Source: Halobacillus halophilus
GTDB lineage: Bacteria; Bacillota; Bacilli; Bacillales; Halobacillaceae
Assembly: GCF_020171985.1 (NCBI RefSeq)
Contig: NZ_JAIVAL010000002.1
Coordinates: forward strand, 1 to 64,000
Reading direction: 5' to 3'
Length of the DNA stretch: 64,000 nucleotides
This document shows positions 17,109-25,826 of the stretch, in pieces. Position numbers and translations under genes: made by a program. Below the pieces are notes generated by a model. The model was not told where the DNA came from, searched no databases, and worked only from the letters and a program-made list of their open reading frames with translations. Every line of letters begins with the position of its first letter. Position 1 is the first letter of the stretch.

Positions 17109-17193
17109 TTCGATTGGGCCGTCAGTCGACTTAATTGTGCCATGCGATGCCTCAATCGGGCCGTGCGGTACCAAAATTGCGCCGCATGTCCCC
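17109..17193. repeat. Four degenerate 21-22-nt tandem repeats
   Basis: Four back-to-back units of 22, 21, 21 and 21 nt starting at 17109, 17131, 17152 and 17173. Each carries a core like AATTGNGCCGTGCG followed by a variable 5-6 nt tail. They are too degenerate and unspaced to be CRISPR. No gene is seen in this roughly 230-bp gap. Confidence 0.55.
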
Positions 17194-17242
17194 CCTGAGA
17201 TTAATTCTTAACTATCCAACTTTTAAAGTAAGATTCAGAATC

Positions 17243-17273
17243 AAAAAAGAAGCTGGCCCAATGGACCAGCTTC
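17243..17273 (-). terminator. Terminator of ptsG-ptsH
   Basis: GAAGCTGG/CCAGCTTC stem with internal pairing and a six-T tail on the minus strand. Confidence 0.85.
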
Positions 17274-17288
17274 TTCCTTTATTAAGTC

Positions 17289-17555
17289 TTACTCGCCAAG
17301 ACCTTCTTCTTTCGCTTTAGCTGCAACGGCTTCTACCGCTTCGTCTTCATCAGATCCCTCAGCAGTAAATTTAATCTCTGCACCGTTTGGAATACCTAAT
17401 GACATTACACCCATAATGGATTTCATGTTGACGGATTTCCCTTTGTATTCAAGGTTCACTTCGGATTGATACTTTCCAGCTACTTGTACAAGTGCTGTTG
17501 CTGGACGAGCGTGTACGCCGTCAGCTGCAGTTATTTTCATAGAATGTTCCTTCAT
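17289..17555 (-). CDS. ptsH: Phosphocarrier protein HPr
   Basis: 88 residues. Carries phosphate from enzyme I to sugar-specific EIIA domains. The active histidine is His15 in GVHARPA, and the regulatory serine phosphorylated by HPr kinase is Ser46 in MKSIMGVMSLG, so it also serves as CcpA corepressor. Lies 25 bp downstream of ptsG. A terminator follows at once, so ptsI, which completes ptsGHI in B. subtilis, is not in this operon. AAGGAG precedes the ATG. Confidence 0.96.
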   Translation of the reverse strand: MKEHSMKITAADGVHARPATALVQVAGKYQSEVNLEYKGKSVNMKSIMGVMSLGIPNGAEIKFTAEGSDEDEAVEAVAAKAKEEGLGE

Positions 17556-17580
17556 GACGTTATCTCCTTTTTATAAATAT

Positions 17581-19617
17581 TTATTTTGTAATCTCAATAA
17601 TATCCGGATCGTTATGCTGCACTTCTCCAGAGGCTTTAACACGTACTTCTTGTCCTTCGGCTAAATTGGTGAATACAATCGGCGTAATAGCAGATGCAGC
17701 ATGCTTTCTAATGTAATCTAAATCTACTTCCATTATCGCCTGGCCTTGTTTCACTTCATCGCCTTCGGAAATCAGTGCAGTAAAGCCTTCCCCTTTTAAG
17801 CTTACGGTGTCAATTCCGATATGAACAAGAATCTCCATTCCATTCTCGGCTTCTAACCCAATCGCATGTTTAGTAGGGAAAATATTAAGGATCTTACCGT
17901 TTACCGGCGAAACTATCTTACCATCTTGCGGGTCAATTGCAAAGCCATCCCCCATCATCTTACCAGAGAACACTTGGTCAGGTACATCTGTAATCGGCAT
18001 AACTTTCCCTTTTATCGGGCTGACAAAGTTAAGGTCTCCTTTTGATACAGGGGCTTGAGCTGCTTTTTCCTCGTTTACAATTTCGGCAACATCTTCACGG
18101 GAACGAGGCGTTTTGCCATCAATAATATCTTGCATCTGTCCTCGTAGCGTATCGGAAACAGGGCCGAAGATCGCTTGAATATTGTTTCCTACTTCCATAA
18201 CCCCTGAAGCGCCAAGTTTCTTAAGTCTGTTTTTATTTACATTTTCTTTATCGTTTACGGAAACGCGTAGTCGTGTAATACAAGCGTCTAAGTGAGAAAT
18301 ATTTTCCTGTCCACCCATAGCTTGCAGGATTTCATATGGCAGATCTCCTACTTCGCCTTGATCTTCTTCGTCATCCGCTTCATCTTCGCGGCCCGGCGTA
18401 GCTAAGTTAAACTTCAGAATCGCCCAGCGGAAGCCAAAGTAGTAAATCACAGAGAAGATCAGTCCAACGATGATGACCCACCACCAGTCGGTACGGTTTG
18501 GAAGAACTCCAAATAGGATAAAGTCAATTAGTCCGCCTGAGAAAGTCTGACCGATTTTCACTCCTAAGATTTCCATAGTCATGAAAGAAAGGCCGGCGAA
18601 TACAGCGTGAATACCGAATAAGACAGGAGCTACGAACAAGAATGAGAATTCGATCGGCTCTGTAATTCCTGTTAAGAAAGAAGTTAATGCAGCAGAAGCC
18701 ATAATACCTCCGACAACTTTCTTACGTCCCGGTTTCGCCGTGTGGTAAATCGCGAGCGCTGCAGCTGGAAGCCCGAACATCATAAACGGGAACTTACCAA
18801 CCATAAATGTTCCTGCCGTGAAATCTACTCCATCTTTCAGCTGTTCAAAGAAAATCGTCTGGTCGCCGCGAACAATTTCGCCGGCTGCATTGGTATAGCT
18901 TCCAAACTCAAACCAGAACGGTGAATAGAAAATGTGGTGCAGGCCAAACGGAATTAATGATCTTTCAATTAAGCCAAAGAAGAAAGCAGAAATGGTCTGG
19001 TTTCCTTCAAGCATTAAGTGGGACAAACCATTTAATCCAGCCTGTGCAAAAGGCCATACCCAAAGCATAATGATACCTAAGAATAAAGACGTAAAAGCTG
19101 TGATGATTGGAACAAATCGCTTTCCTGCAAAGAATCCTAAGAACTGCGGTAATTCAATATTAAAGTACTTATTATACAGGAAGGCGGCGAGTATCCCGAC
19201 AATGATTCCCCCGAATACCCCGGTCTGTAAAGTAGGAATACCGAGGACCTCGGCATACGCAGGGTCTGAGGTCATATCGGCGTCCACGTTCCCGAGCACA
19301 CCCATAACGACGTTCATAATTAAATAACCAATAATAGCGGCTAACCCGGCGACCCCGTCACCCTTAGCTAATCCAATCGCAACCCCTACCGCGAATAAGA
19401 GGGGTAAGTTATCAAAGACTACACCACCTGCTTCGGCCATAACCTCTAACAAGGTTTGGACCCAAGGGGTGCCAAAATAAGGTACTTTTTCAACAAAGCT
19501 ATCCTGAGCAAAGCTTGTACCAAAAGCAAGCAGAATCCCGGCAGCCGGAAGCAAAGCTACAGGCGTCATAAGGGCTTTACCTACTTTTTGCAACGTTCCA
19601 AAAGCATTTTTGAACAT
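17581..19617 (-). CDS. ptsG: Glucose-specific PTS EIICBA
   Basis: 678-residue three-domain glucose permease. EIIC (about 1-400) is membrane embedded, beginning [24 protein letters not shown] follows with the phosphorylated cysteine in [10 protein letters not shown], and the C-terminal EIIA has its phospho-histidine in [10 protein letters not shown]. Imports and phosphorylates glucose using phosphate from HPr. Its leader carries a GlcT-type RAT and an overlapping terminator, and glcT is directly upstream, so induction by glucose through antitermination is expected. Confidence 0.95.
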   Translation of the reverse strand: MFKNAFGTLQKVGKALMTPVALLPAAGILLAFGTSFAQDSFVEKVPYFGTPWVQTLLEVMAEAGGVVFDNLPLLFAVGVAIGLAKGDGVAGLAAIIGYLIMNVVMGVLGNVDADMTSDPAYAEVLGIPTLQTGVFGGIIVGILAAFLYNKYFNIELPQFLGFFAGKRFVPIITAFTSLFLGIIMLWVWPFAQAGLNGLSHLMLEGNQTISAFFFGLIERSLIPFGLHHIFYSPFWFEFGSYTNAAGEIVRGDQTIFFEQLKDGVDFTAGTFMVGKFPFMMFGLPAAALAIYHTAKPGRKKVVGGIMASAALTSFLTGITEPIEFSFLFVAPVLFGIHAVFAGLSFMTMEILGVKIGQTFSGGLIDFILFGVLPNRTDWWWVIIVGLIFSVIYYFGFRWAILKFNLATPGREDEADDEEDQGEVGDLPYEILQAMGGQENISHLDACITRLRVSVNDKENVNKNRLKKLGASGVMEVGNNIQAIFGPVSDTLRGQMQDIIDGKTPRSREDVAEIVNEEKAAQAPVSKGDLNFVSPIKGKVMPITDVPDQVFSGKMMGDGFAIDPQDGKIVSPVNGKILNIFPTKHAIGLEAENGMEILVHIGIDTVSLKGEGFTALISEGDEVKQGQAIMEVDLDYIRKHAASAITPIVFTNLAEGQEVRVKASGEVQHNDPDIIEITK

Positions 19618-19673
19618 GTGATTTCCTCCTTAATTATAAATTGTGATCCAAAACTGGCTTCGCTTCCCAACAG

Positions 19674-19688
19674 ATAAAACGGTTACAT
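19674..19688 (-). promoter_or_regulatory. cre-like site in the ptsG leader
   Basis: Minus strand ATGTAACCGTTTTAT differs from the cre consensus WTGNAANCGNWNNCW at one fixed position. It lies downstream of the leader terminator and close to a near-copy upstream of glcT. Confidence 0.4.
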
Positions 19689-19743
19689 TTAATTTGAAAA
19701 ATGAAAGCGTCGCATAAGACGCGGCTCATTCCAAAAGAGCACT

Positions 19744-19833
19744 AAAAAAGGCATGAGTATAGAAGATTAACCAGCTACCATTTGGGTACACTTCACCCTT
19801 ATGATAACCGCGAAATCTTCCGATACTCATGCC
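19744..19833 (-). terminator. Regulated terminator in the ptsG leader
   Basis: Arms at 19818-19833 and 19750-19765 (16 bp, near perfect) close a hairpin followed by six T on the minus strand. Its first arm overlaps the RAT, so RAT folding and terminator folding exclude each other. A second smaller hairpin (about 19700-19730) follows. Confidence 0.85.
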
Positions 19834-19853
19834 TGATCGTGTCAGTAACACGT
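19826..19853 (-). promoter_or_regulatory. RAT element bound by GlcT
   Basis: Minus strand ACGTGTTACTGA, then CGATCAGGCATGAG. This is the ribonucleic antiterminator seen upstream of B. subtilis ptsG. It begins five bases after the glcT stop codon and its 3' part is the first arm of the terminator. Confidence 0.88.
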
Positions 19854-19857
19854 AACG

Positions 19858-20700
19858 TTAGGATTTATGGGTTAAACGTTGTAAATGAATCGTCAGATAT
19901 ATTGCTTCTGATTCATCTACTGGCTTCTTAAGCCACTTTTGCATCACTTTTATCAATTTCCAAGCTAAATTATAGCACACAGGGTATTCTTCTTTCAACA
20001 TGTTTGTGAGCCGAATTTCTTCCCCCACACTTTCTCCCTGGTGAACGCGATCAATTGCCCGGTGCAAATGCTGTACCAGGCGGTGGTAATCAATACTTTT
20101 CTTATCAATCGTTACCTTCATCGTATCTTCGACCAGCTGAACTAACTGGTTGATCAACTGATTATGACGATTAATCTCCCGCAGCGTTTTATCCGTGACC
20201 GCACTATGGATATGAAGAGCAATAAATCCAATCTCGCCTTCCGGAAATTGTATACCTAGTTTGTCATAAATCATGGTTACGACTTCCATAGCAATCTGGT
20301 ACTCCTTAGGATAAAGCGATTCAATCTCCTGCAGGAAAGGGTTCGAAAACTGCATGTTTTTCTTGGCCCGATTAATGGCAAAAGCTAAGTGGTCCGTTAG
20401 AGCCACGTGGATGTGCTGATTCAGCTCCTCCCCCATCCTTTGTTCAATGTGAAACAGGATGTCATTGGTAAAATCGATAAGTTCTTCATCGATGTGCGGA
20501 ACCAGATCAACATATTGCTGCTTTTCCTTTTCGTTACTTAAAAGAAAGGTCTTATCTGCTTTGCTGAAGGAAACTGAATCATCCTTCTTTCGATTAAATC
20601 CAATCCCTTTTCCAATCAACACGACTTCCTCATAGGAAGGGTGTTCTGCAATAATCACATTATTGTTTAAGACTTTCTTAATGACCACGTCTCGCTCCAT
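19858..20700 (-). CDS. glcT: Transcription antiterminator GlcT (BglG/LicT family)
   Basis: 280 residues: N-terminal CAT RNA-binding domain (about 1-60) and two PTS regulation domains, PRD1 (about 65-170) and PRD2 (about 175-280), each with conserved His residues (DHLAFAINR, HIHSAV, HLHRAI, IHLQRL) that are phosphorylated by EII or HPr. Unphosphorylated GlcT dimerises and stabilises the RAT so ptsG is transcribed. Immediate neighbourhood to the ptsG RAT identifies it as GlcT rather than LicT or SacT. Confidence 0.93.
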   Translation of the reverse strand: MERDVVIKKVLNNNVIIAEHPSYEEVVLIGKGIGFNRKKDDSVSFSKADKTFLLSNEKEKQQYVDLVPHIDEELIDFTNDILFHIEQRMGEELNQHIHVALTDHLAFAINRAKKNMQFSNPFLQEIESLYPKEYQIAMEVVTMIYDKLGIQFPEGEIGFIALHIHSAVTDKTLREINRHNQLINQLVQLVEDTMKVTIDKKSIDYHRLVQHLHRAIDRVHQGESVGEEIRLTNMLKEEYPVCYNLAWKLIKVMQKWLKKPVDESEAIYLTIHLQRLTHKS

Positions 20701-20741
20701 CCTATCCTCCCTCCTTAAATTCCAACTTTTTCAATTTATTA

Positions 20742-20756
20742 ATAAAACGGTTTCAA
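20742..20756 (-). promoter_or_regulatory. cre-like site upstream of glcT
   Basis: Minus strand TTGAAACCGTTTTAT matches the cre consensus except at one fixed position and resembles the site in the ptsG leader. A second, weaker palindrome AAAGCGCTTAC lies at about 20833. Confidence 0.4.
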
Positions 20757-20908
20757 GTGGTTGTTTCTCTATCCTATATTTCTTACGTTTATTTTACAAG
20801 ATTACGATCGATCAGATATTTTCCTTTGTCTAAAAGCGCTTACGTCATGTACAATCATTAGGGTGTAAAAAAGTATTACAGGTAGGATAAAGGAAAGGAG
20901 CCTCATCC

Positions 20909-21700
20909 ATGATTAAACTGTTTGTCAGTGATCTTGATGGGACATTGCTCGGAATGGACCACTATATTAAAAACGAAGATATAGATGCGCTGAGAAGAAT
21001 GGTCGAACAAGGAACCCCTCTAACAGTTGCATCTGGACGCATGGACCATGAGATAAAAGAGGTGCTGAGCCGTCTTAAGGTGCCCGGACACCGCATTAGT
21101 CAAAATGGTGCATTTGTTTTTAATGAATCAGATGAACACATTCATTCAAAAACGTTCGAAGGTGATCTGGCCAGAAAGGTTATGGATCACATTGAACAAG
21201 AGCCTATGATAAAGACCGTTTCAACTTCTGATAAGACTTTTACGAAGGAACACAGTGAATGGATTGATAAGATTTCTGAACAGTTGTTTCACGACATTAT
21301 TGTGGAACCTCAAATGGCTGATCAATTCGGTACAACTATTGCTCCGTCGAAAATTACTTTGCACGGAAAAGAAGACGATGTGATCGCAGCCTACAAGAGA
21401 ATCGACAAAGCTTTTGGTGAAAGAACAGACAGCTTTATCTCCCATGAGACTTGTGTGGATATTATGCCAAAGTCCATCAATAAAGGCAGCGGGCTGCATT
21501 CATTAATCTCAGAACTGGGAATCCAGCCTCACGAAGTCGCCTGCGTTGGAGATTCATTTAATGACTTAGCCATGTTTGAACTTACTCCGCACAATTACGT
21601 GATGTCCACGGCTCATCCGGAGGTGCAGGACAAAGCTAATACGATTGTAGACCACGTGCATGAAGCCATTGAAGATTTAGAGAAAAAAGGATTATTATAA
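20909..21700 (+). CDS. Cof-type HAD-IIB sugar/nucleotide phosphatase
   Basis: 263 residues. HAD motif I DLDGTLL with nucleophile Asp8 and acid/base Asp10, motif II SG in VASGRM, Lys in SINKGSGL, motif IV GDSFNDLAM. The alpha/beta cap between about 85 and 185 marks type IIB (Cof, YkrA, YcsE group), which dephosphorylate sugar phosphates, FMN or pyridoxal phosphate. Substrate cannot be told. Divergent from glcT, which may hint at sugar-phosphate handling. Confidence 0.88.
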   Translation: MIKLFVSDLDGTLLGMDHYIKNEDIDALRRMVEQGTPLTVASGRMDHEIKEVLSRLKVPGHRISQNGAFVFNESDEHIHSKTFEGDLARKVMDHIEQEPMIKTVSTSDKTFTKEHSEWIDKISEQLFHDIIVEPQMADQFGTTIAPSKITLHGKEDDVIAAYKRIDKAFGERTDSFISHETCVDIMPKSINKGSGLHSLISELGIQPHEVACVGDSFNDLAMFELTPHNYVMSTAHPEVQDKANTIVDHVHEAIEDLEKKGLL

Positions 21701-21704
21701 GATT

Positions 21705-21740
21705 AAAAGCTGCTGACGCTTTATTCGTCAGCAGCTTTTA
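21705..21740. terminator. Bidirectional terminator
   Basis: Fourteen-bp perfect arms (21705-21718, 21726-21739) between two convergent genes. Confidence 0.88.
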
Positions 21741-22502
21741 TTATCTTTCCATTCGGTGAAGGAGTTCATACGGCCGGACATAGTAACTTTCAACCGTAGT
21801 TCCACGGCTATCCCTGGCATCATTAATCCTGGTAATAAATTGATCTCTTGTTACTAGATCGGTTAACTCTACCTCTGATAAATCCTGAAACATAACCTCT
21901 TCCGTCTCTCCTGGACAGATTTTTAAATGCCCACTCACATACCTTCCTTTAAAAACAATGCACACGATTCCCTGGCTCATGTTGTGGTAAACGCCTGTGA
22001 TCCCGTCTATGTGAGCACGGACTCCCGTTTCTTCATAGATTTCTCTTCGAATGGCTTCTTCCAGACTTTCACCTTTCTCCATCCTTCCACCTGGCATTTC
22101 ATACGTATCATTGCGGTGTTCATTTTTTACAAGCAGCAGTTCACCTTTTTCATTGGTGATATAAGCAGAAACTGAAACAATATGCTTAGTGAAATGGTAA
22201 TCTCCAGTACTTTCAATAAAGTCTTCCTTGACCTGATCAAAAAGGGGGGTTATTTCTTGTTGTCTTTGAGCGGCCATATGGTAAAGGTCGGAGGCATACA
22301 CATTTTCTGTGATCCTATCGTAGGCTTCATAGGAATCATACTCCCATATAGAAGTAATTTCGTCGCGCGTCATTGTGACATACCTCCCGACCAGACGTGC
22401 TCCATGTCCTAATTGAGCGGGGAGTATGTATTCGTGAAAAAAGCGGGTACAAGGTTCATATTGTTCAGGTCTTATCTGGTATGTATATCGCTTATATATC
22501 AT
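21741..22502 (-). CDS. NIPSNAP-like plus Nudix hydrolase fusion
   Basis: 254 residues with two domains. Residues about 1-100 resemble a NIPSNAP/dimeric alpha-beta barrel domain (YTYQIRPEQYEPCTRFFHEYI start, WEYDSYEAY core). Residues about 118-235 are a Nudix hydrolase with an intact box GGRMEKGE...REIYEETGV (G-x5-E-x7-REUxEExGU). The enzyme should cleave a nucleoside-diphosphate-linked compound; the first domain may bind ligand or dimerise. Start at 22502 is set by GCGGAGGCGACC before the ATG. Not part of the B. subtilis order here. Confidence 0.8.
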   Translation of the reverse strand: MIYKRYTYQIRPEQYEPCTRFFHEYILPAQLGHGARLVGRYVTMTRDEITSIWEYDSYEAYDRITENVYASDLYHMAAQRQQEITPLFDQVKEDFIESTGDYHFTKHIVSVSAYITNEKGELLLVKNEHRNDTYEMPGGRMEKGESLEEAIRREIYEETGVRAHIDGITGVYHNMSQGIVCIVFKGRYVSGHLKICPGETEEVMFQDLSEVELTDLVTRDQFITRINDARDSRGTTVESYYVRPYELLHRMER

Positions 22503-22630
22503 AGGTCGCCTCCGCATTATTATAGTACTTTTATCACTATTCAATAGTATACACGAAATTTATTTTTAAGTTAATCAAGTACTTTTTTCTCATGCCCTCG
22601 CTTAATTTTCTAAAATTAATTATTATAGAA

Positions 22631-23354
22631 AAGCTCCCGTTTGTTGAAGGCTCAGTTTCGAGATATTTAGGTTGAGAGGACAGTCCTTTGGGGGATGATT
22701 TCGCTTTCCGTGGGTATGCGCGGAGCCTCCTCAGGCTTCGCCTTCCGGGGTCTCCCCTGTCATTTTCATCCCACAGGAGTCTACATCATCCCCCTCCGGA
22801 CCACGCCGAATCAGATACTCGAAACCATGTAAGACATCGACGGATTGAAGAGAAAAAAATATGTGATCATGAGGCTATTTTATGGTATGACGGGGTGGAA
22901 TAGCCTGCCATAAAAGCATTTGAGACCGATAAGCAGGAGTACTATCTTTCCTAAAAAAGCGTACGTTATTCTCACTCGGCTGGGCTGGTGGGGAAATGGC
23001 GAGACTCCCATGAGAGAAGGAACTAGGTGAGATCCCGCAGCGAGTGAAACGAGCGAGGAAGCTCGGTGTAAAAAAGGAGGATCGACTAAAGTCGCCACGT
23101 CCTGTGGCAACGTCGATCGACCCTACGTCGTGTAGGGCCATAGGAAAGTGTTCAAATGTGGCATCACCCTGAAAGACACGACCAGCATAAGCCGAGCATC
23201 AAAAGGACGGCGGTCTTTCCGTCCGTTGATGAACGGCTTATGTCTCGAGTGTCTGGGTGATGGAACAAGACGAGTTATTTCCCCACCAGCACTCTTCCAC
23301 ATAGAGTAACGGAACCAAATTATCTCGAAACTGAGTCTTTAACTAATCGGCCCT
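22631..23354. repeat. GC-rich palindromic repeat element, copy 2 (long)
   Basis: About 724 bp without a credible gene. Terminal inverted repeats: left AAGCTCCCGTTTGTTGAAGG and right, read inward, AGGGCCGATTAGTT, both continuing into GTTTCGAGATA. Inside are GC-rich modules typical of a palindromic family (CGCTTTCC, GGGGTCTC, GGAGTCT) and a block at about 23075-23140 that matches copy 3 in opposite orientation. Reading frames across it are low-complexity artefacts. Flanks 22503-22630 and 23355-23464 show nothing recognisable. Confidence 0.72.
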
Positions 23355-23464
23355 ATTGTTGATTAATTTATTTAAATTGGCGTGATTTATAATAGTACCA
23401 ATAAATCACCTTTGGCTAAGAGGAATTTAGAGTTTATAAAACGAACGGTAAATAATTAGTTAGT

Positions 23465-23668
23465 TTACAACAAACCGATCATCCAGATGATTAAGTAAAT
23501 TGTAAAATAAACCGTGCAGATTAAAAGAGGCAGTTCTGTTATGAAACCTATCCACCTAAATTTACCTGTATCTAGATCCTTCCAAAAAAATATGAGTTCC
23601 TTAAAAATTTCTTTCCAATTGATGTTTATGTAACCACTCTCCTTACTGCCGACAATCGGTCCACACAC
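23465..23668 (-). CDS. Small hypothetical protein with C-terminal membrane helix
   Basis: Up to 67 residues, with an N-terminal soluble part (NWKEIFKELIFFWKDLDTGKFRW) and a hydrophobic helix covering about 42-66. Composition is protein-like, but the start is uncertain: the only in-frame start is a GTG at 23668, and AGAAGG sits too close to it. I do not recognise a family. It lies between the palindromic repeat and recX. It could be a real small membrane protein or a remnant. Confidence 0.4.
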   Translation of the reverse strand: MCGPIVGSKESGYININWKEIFKELIFFWKDLDTGKFRWIGFITELPLLICTVYFTIYLIIWMIGLL

Positions 23669-23875
23669 CTTCTACAATTCCATCTTCCATGATAGAAAAT
23701 AAAAAGGCGACCTCCATGGCCACCATATATTATAAGAGTCATAATCCCAGACTAGATACTATTAACCGCATTCCTGAGAGCACAGTATTTCCTTCTACTT
23801 TTCCCCTTCCTTAATGAACTGACATAATCCTCTCATAGAATGAGGTTCTTCCAAACCAGTAATGAATTAGTCTAA

Positions 23876-24688
23876 TTACTCTTCTACATATTCATCTAGA
23901 AATCGTTCAATTAAGTCAAACGAGAATCCTTTACGGTATAAACCTGTCTTGATCTTTTGTTTTAATTCATATCCTTCTGTTTTGTGGGCAAATTTCCGCA
24001 GTAACTTCTCTCCCTGGTAAACGACCGCTTCCCACTGCTCATCTTCACTTTCTTCCTCCGGGAGGTCAGATAATACCTCTTTTACAACATCTCCGCTAAA
24101 GCCTTTTTGCATTAGGGTCTGCTGGACATTTTGAATTTGCTGGCGAGCAGATTTCTTCTTATCGCTTTTTAACTTCTTTTCTGCGAATTTCATAGCTTTA
24201 TTATATTGCTCGTCGAAAGGATAGTGTTCAAGAGCAGCATCTGCCTGAGAGGCCTGGACCCCTTTTTCAATCAATTCCTTTTTCACAAGAAGCGGCCCCT
24301 TGCTTGAGGTCATTACACGCGTCCTCACCAGTGAATTTGCAAACTCCTGATCATCGAGCAGTTTTTCCTTATATAGTCTGGAGACAATCTCATCGATGTG
24401 CTCCTCATCTACTTCTTTGTCATCTAAATAATCTCTGATTTCCTTCTCTGAACGCATTCGATAGCTTAAATAGTTGATGGCAAGGGTATAGGATTTATGG
24501 ATCGTGTCTGTTTGAATCATCGTTTGAATGGTTGATTCATCCAGTTCCATATTCTTTTGAAGGCGATATTGGATCAGAATTTCTTCACTGACACTGAATC
24601 CGTAAGCCTCTCCCTGACCATGATCTAAAAAGATATTGTAGCGTCCTTTATTTTTCTTTTGAGTCGTAATCTTTGTAAGTTTCGCCAT
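23876..24688 (-). CDS. recX: Recombination regulator RecX
   Basis: 270 residues, the long RecX type of Bacillaceae with repeated three-helix units (RSEKEIRDYL..., GPLLVKKELIEKG..., the QTLMQKGF unit, GLYRKGFSFDLIERF). RecX binds RecA filaments and modulates their assembly. Matches B. subtilis yfhG/recX, and its divergent partner yfhF is in the expected place. No clear terminator is seen downstream. Confidence 0.92.
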   Translation of the reverse strand: MAKLTKITTQKKNKGRYNIFLDHGQGEAYGFSVSEEILIQYRLQKNMELDESTIQTMIQTDTIHKSYTLAINYLSYRMRSEKEIRDYLDDKEVDEEHIDEIVSRLYKEKLLDDQEFANSLVRTRVMTSSKGPLLVKKELIEKGVQASQADAALEHYPFDEQYNKAMKFAEKKLKSDKKKSARQQIQNVQQTLMQKGFSGDVVKEVLSDLPEEESEDEQWEAVVYQGEKLLRKFAHKTEGYELKQKIKTGLYRKGFSFDLIERFLDEYVEE

Positions 24689-24814
24689 TCTAACTCTCCC
24701 TTTTCTTCATAGTTTAGCATGATTTGCATGAACCGTTCAGCGAAAAAGAATCGCTTTTACGGAAACCATTTAGTAAAATAATGGGAACGAAAGTATTTGA
24801 AGGAGGAATTATTT

Positions 24815-25720
24815 ATGAACGTAGCCGTTACCGGTGGAACAGGTTTTGTAGGCAGTCACTTAGCGAATCACTTGGCTCAACAAGGACACAACGTTTACAT
24901 ATTGACCCGTAGTCCTGAGAAGCATCAGGATACAAGTCAAATCACCCATGTAGGCTGGTTAAAAGATGAGCATCATCCCGAAAAACATCTGCCTAAGATC
25001 GATGCCATCGTAAATTTAGCGGGAGAATCCCTGAACAGCGGGCGCTGGACAGAGGAAAGAAAACGTTCTATTCTCGACAGCCGTATTCAAGCGACAGAAG
25101 GCGTACTTGATTTGATTGACCAGCTTCCTGAAAAACCTCAAGTACTTGTGAACGCCTCAGCCGTTGGTTACTATGGACGGTCTAAAACAAAAACCTTCAC
25201 GGAAGAAACGACAACACCGGGAAATGACTTCCTGGCTAATGTCGTTACCGAATGGGAAGAACGCGCTTCTCAAGCTAAAGAAAAAGGTGTGCGAACCGTT
25301 TATGTACGCTTTGGTATTGTCCTGGGTGAGGAAGGTGCTTTACCTAAAATGATGATCCCTTACAAACTAATGGTCGGCGGTAATGTCGGCACAGGTGAAC
25401 AGTGGATGTCATGGATTCATGTGGATGACGTTTCCGGACTGATTGATTTCGCTATTCACAATTCTGATCTACAAGGTCCTGTGAACGGCACGGCTCCGAA
25501 CCCTTCAAGAAATAAAGATTTCGGAAAGACCCTTGGTGAAGTGATGAATCGCCCTCACTGGATGACTGCCCCCTCTTTCGCTCTTAAAGCTGCCCTCGGT
25601 GAAATGAGTATATTACTATTAGACGGTCAGTCGGTTATTCCTAAAAAAGCGCTTGCTCATGGATACACCTTTAAATACCCTGATTTAAAGCCCGCCCTTC
25701 AGTCCATTGTGCAACAATAA
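24815..25720 (+). CDS. yfhF: YfhF, TIGR01777-family NAD-dependent epimerase
   Basis: 301-residue extended SDR of the TIGR01777/SulA-like family. N-terminal cofactor motif VTGGTGFVGSHL, then NLAGESLNSGRW (a family hallmark), the active-site region SAVGYYG and a C-terminal DUF1731-type segment (LGEMSILLLDGQSVIPKKA). Function unproven. Start at 24815 has GAAGGAGG upstream; the earlier TTG is inside that site. Divergent from recX, as in B. subtilis. Confidence 0.88.
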   Translation: MNVAVTGGTGFVGSHLANHLAQQGHNVYILTRSPEKHQDTSQITHVGWLKDEHHPEKHLPKIDAIVNLAGESLNSGRWTEERKRSILDSRIQATEGVLDLIDQLPEKPQVLVNASAVGYYGRSKTKTFTEETTTPGNDFLANVVTEWEERASQAKEKGVRTVYVRFGIVLGEEGALPKMMIPYKLMVGGNVGTGEQWMSWIHVDDVSGLIDFAIHNSDLQGPVNGTAPNPSRNKDFGKTLGEVMNRPHWMTAPSFALKAALGEMSILLLDGQSVIPKKALAHGYTFKYPDLKPALQSIVQQ

Positions 25721-25727
25721 GCAGACC

Positions 25728-25763
25728 AAAAAGACGAAGTTTGAAAAAGCTTCGTTCTTTTTG
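25728..25763 (+). terminator. Terminator of yfhF
   Basis: AAAAAGACGAAG pairs with CTTCGTTCTTTTT, then T-rich. Confidence 0.75.
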
Positions 25764-25826
25764 TGCCCTAAACTAATAAATTCCAGTATAATAACTAGTA
25801 ATACTATTTGAAAGGCTGTATGTTGA

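Noticed and set aside
17109-17193. CRISPR array
   Set aside because: Units are degenerate, contiguous and lack unique spacers; no cas genes in the window.
22680-23141. Proteins of 70-90 residues read from the palindromic repeat
   Set aside because: They run on both strands through a palindrome, have low-complexity Ser/Pro/Arg composition and no ribosome binding sites; artefacts of GC-rich repeat sequence.
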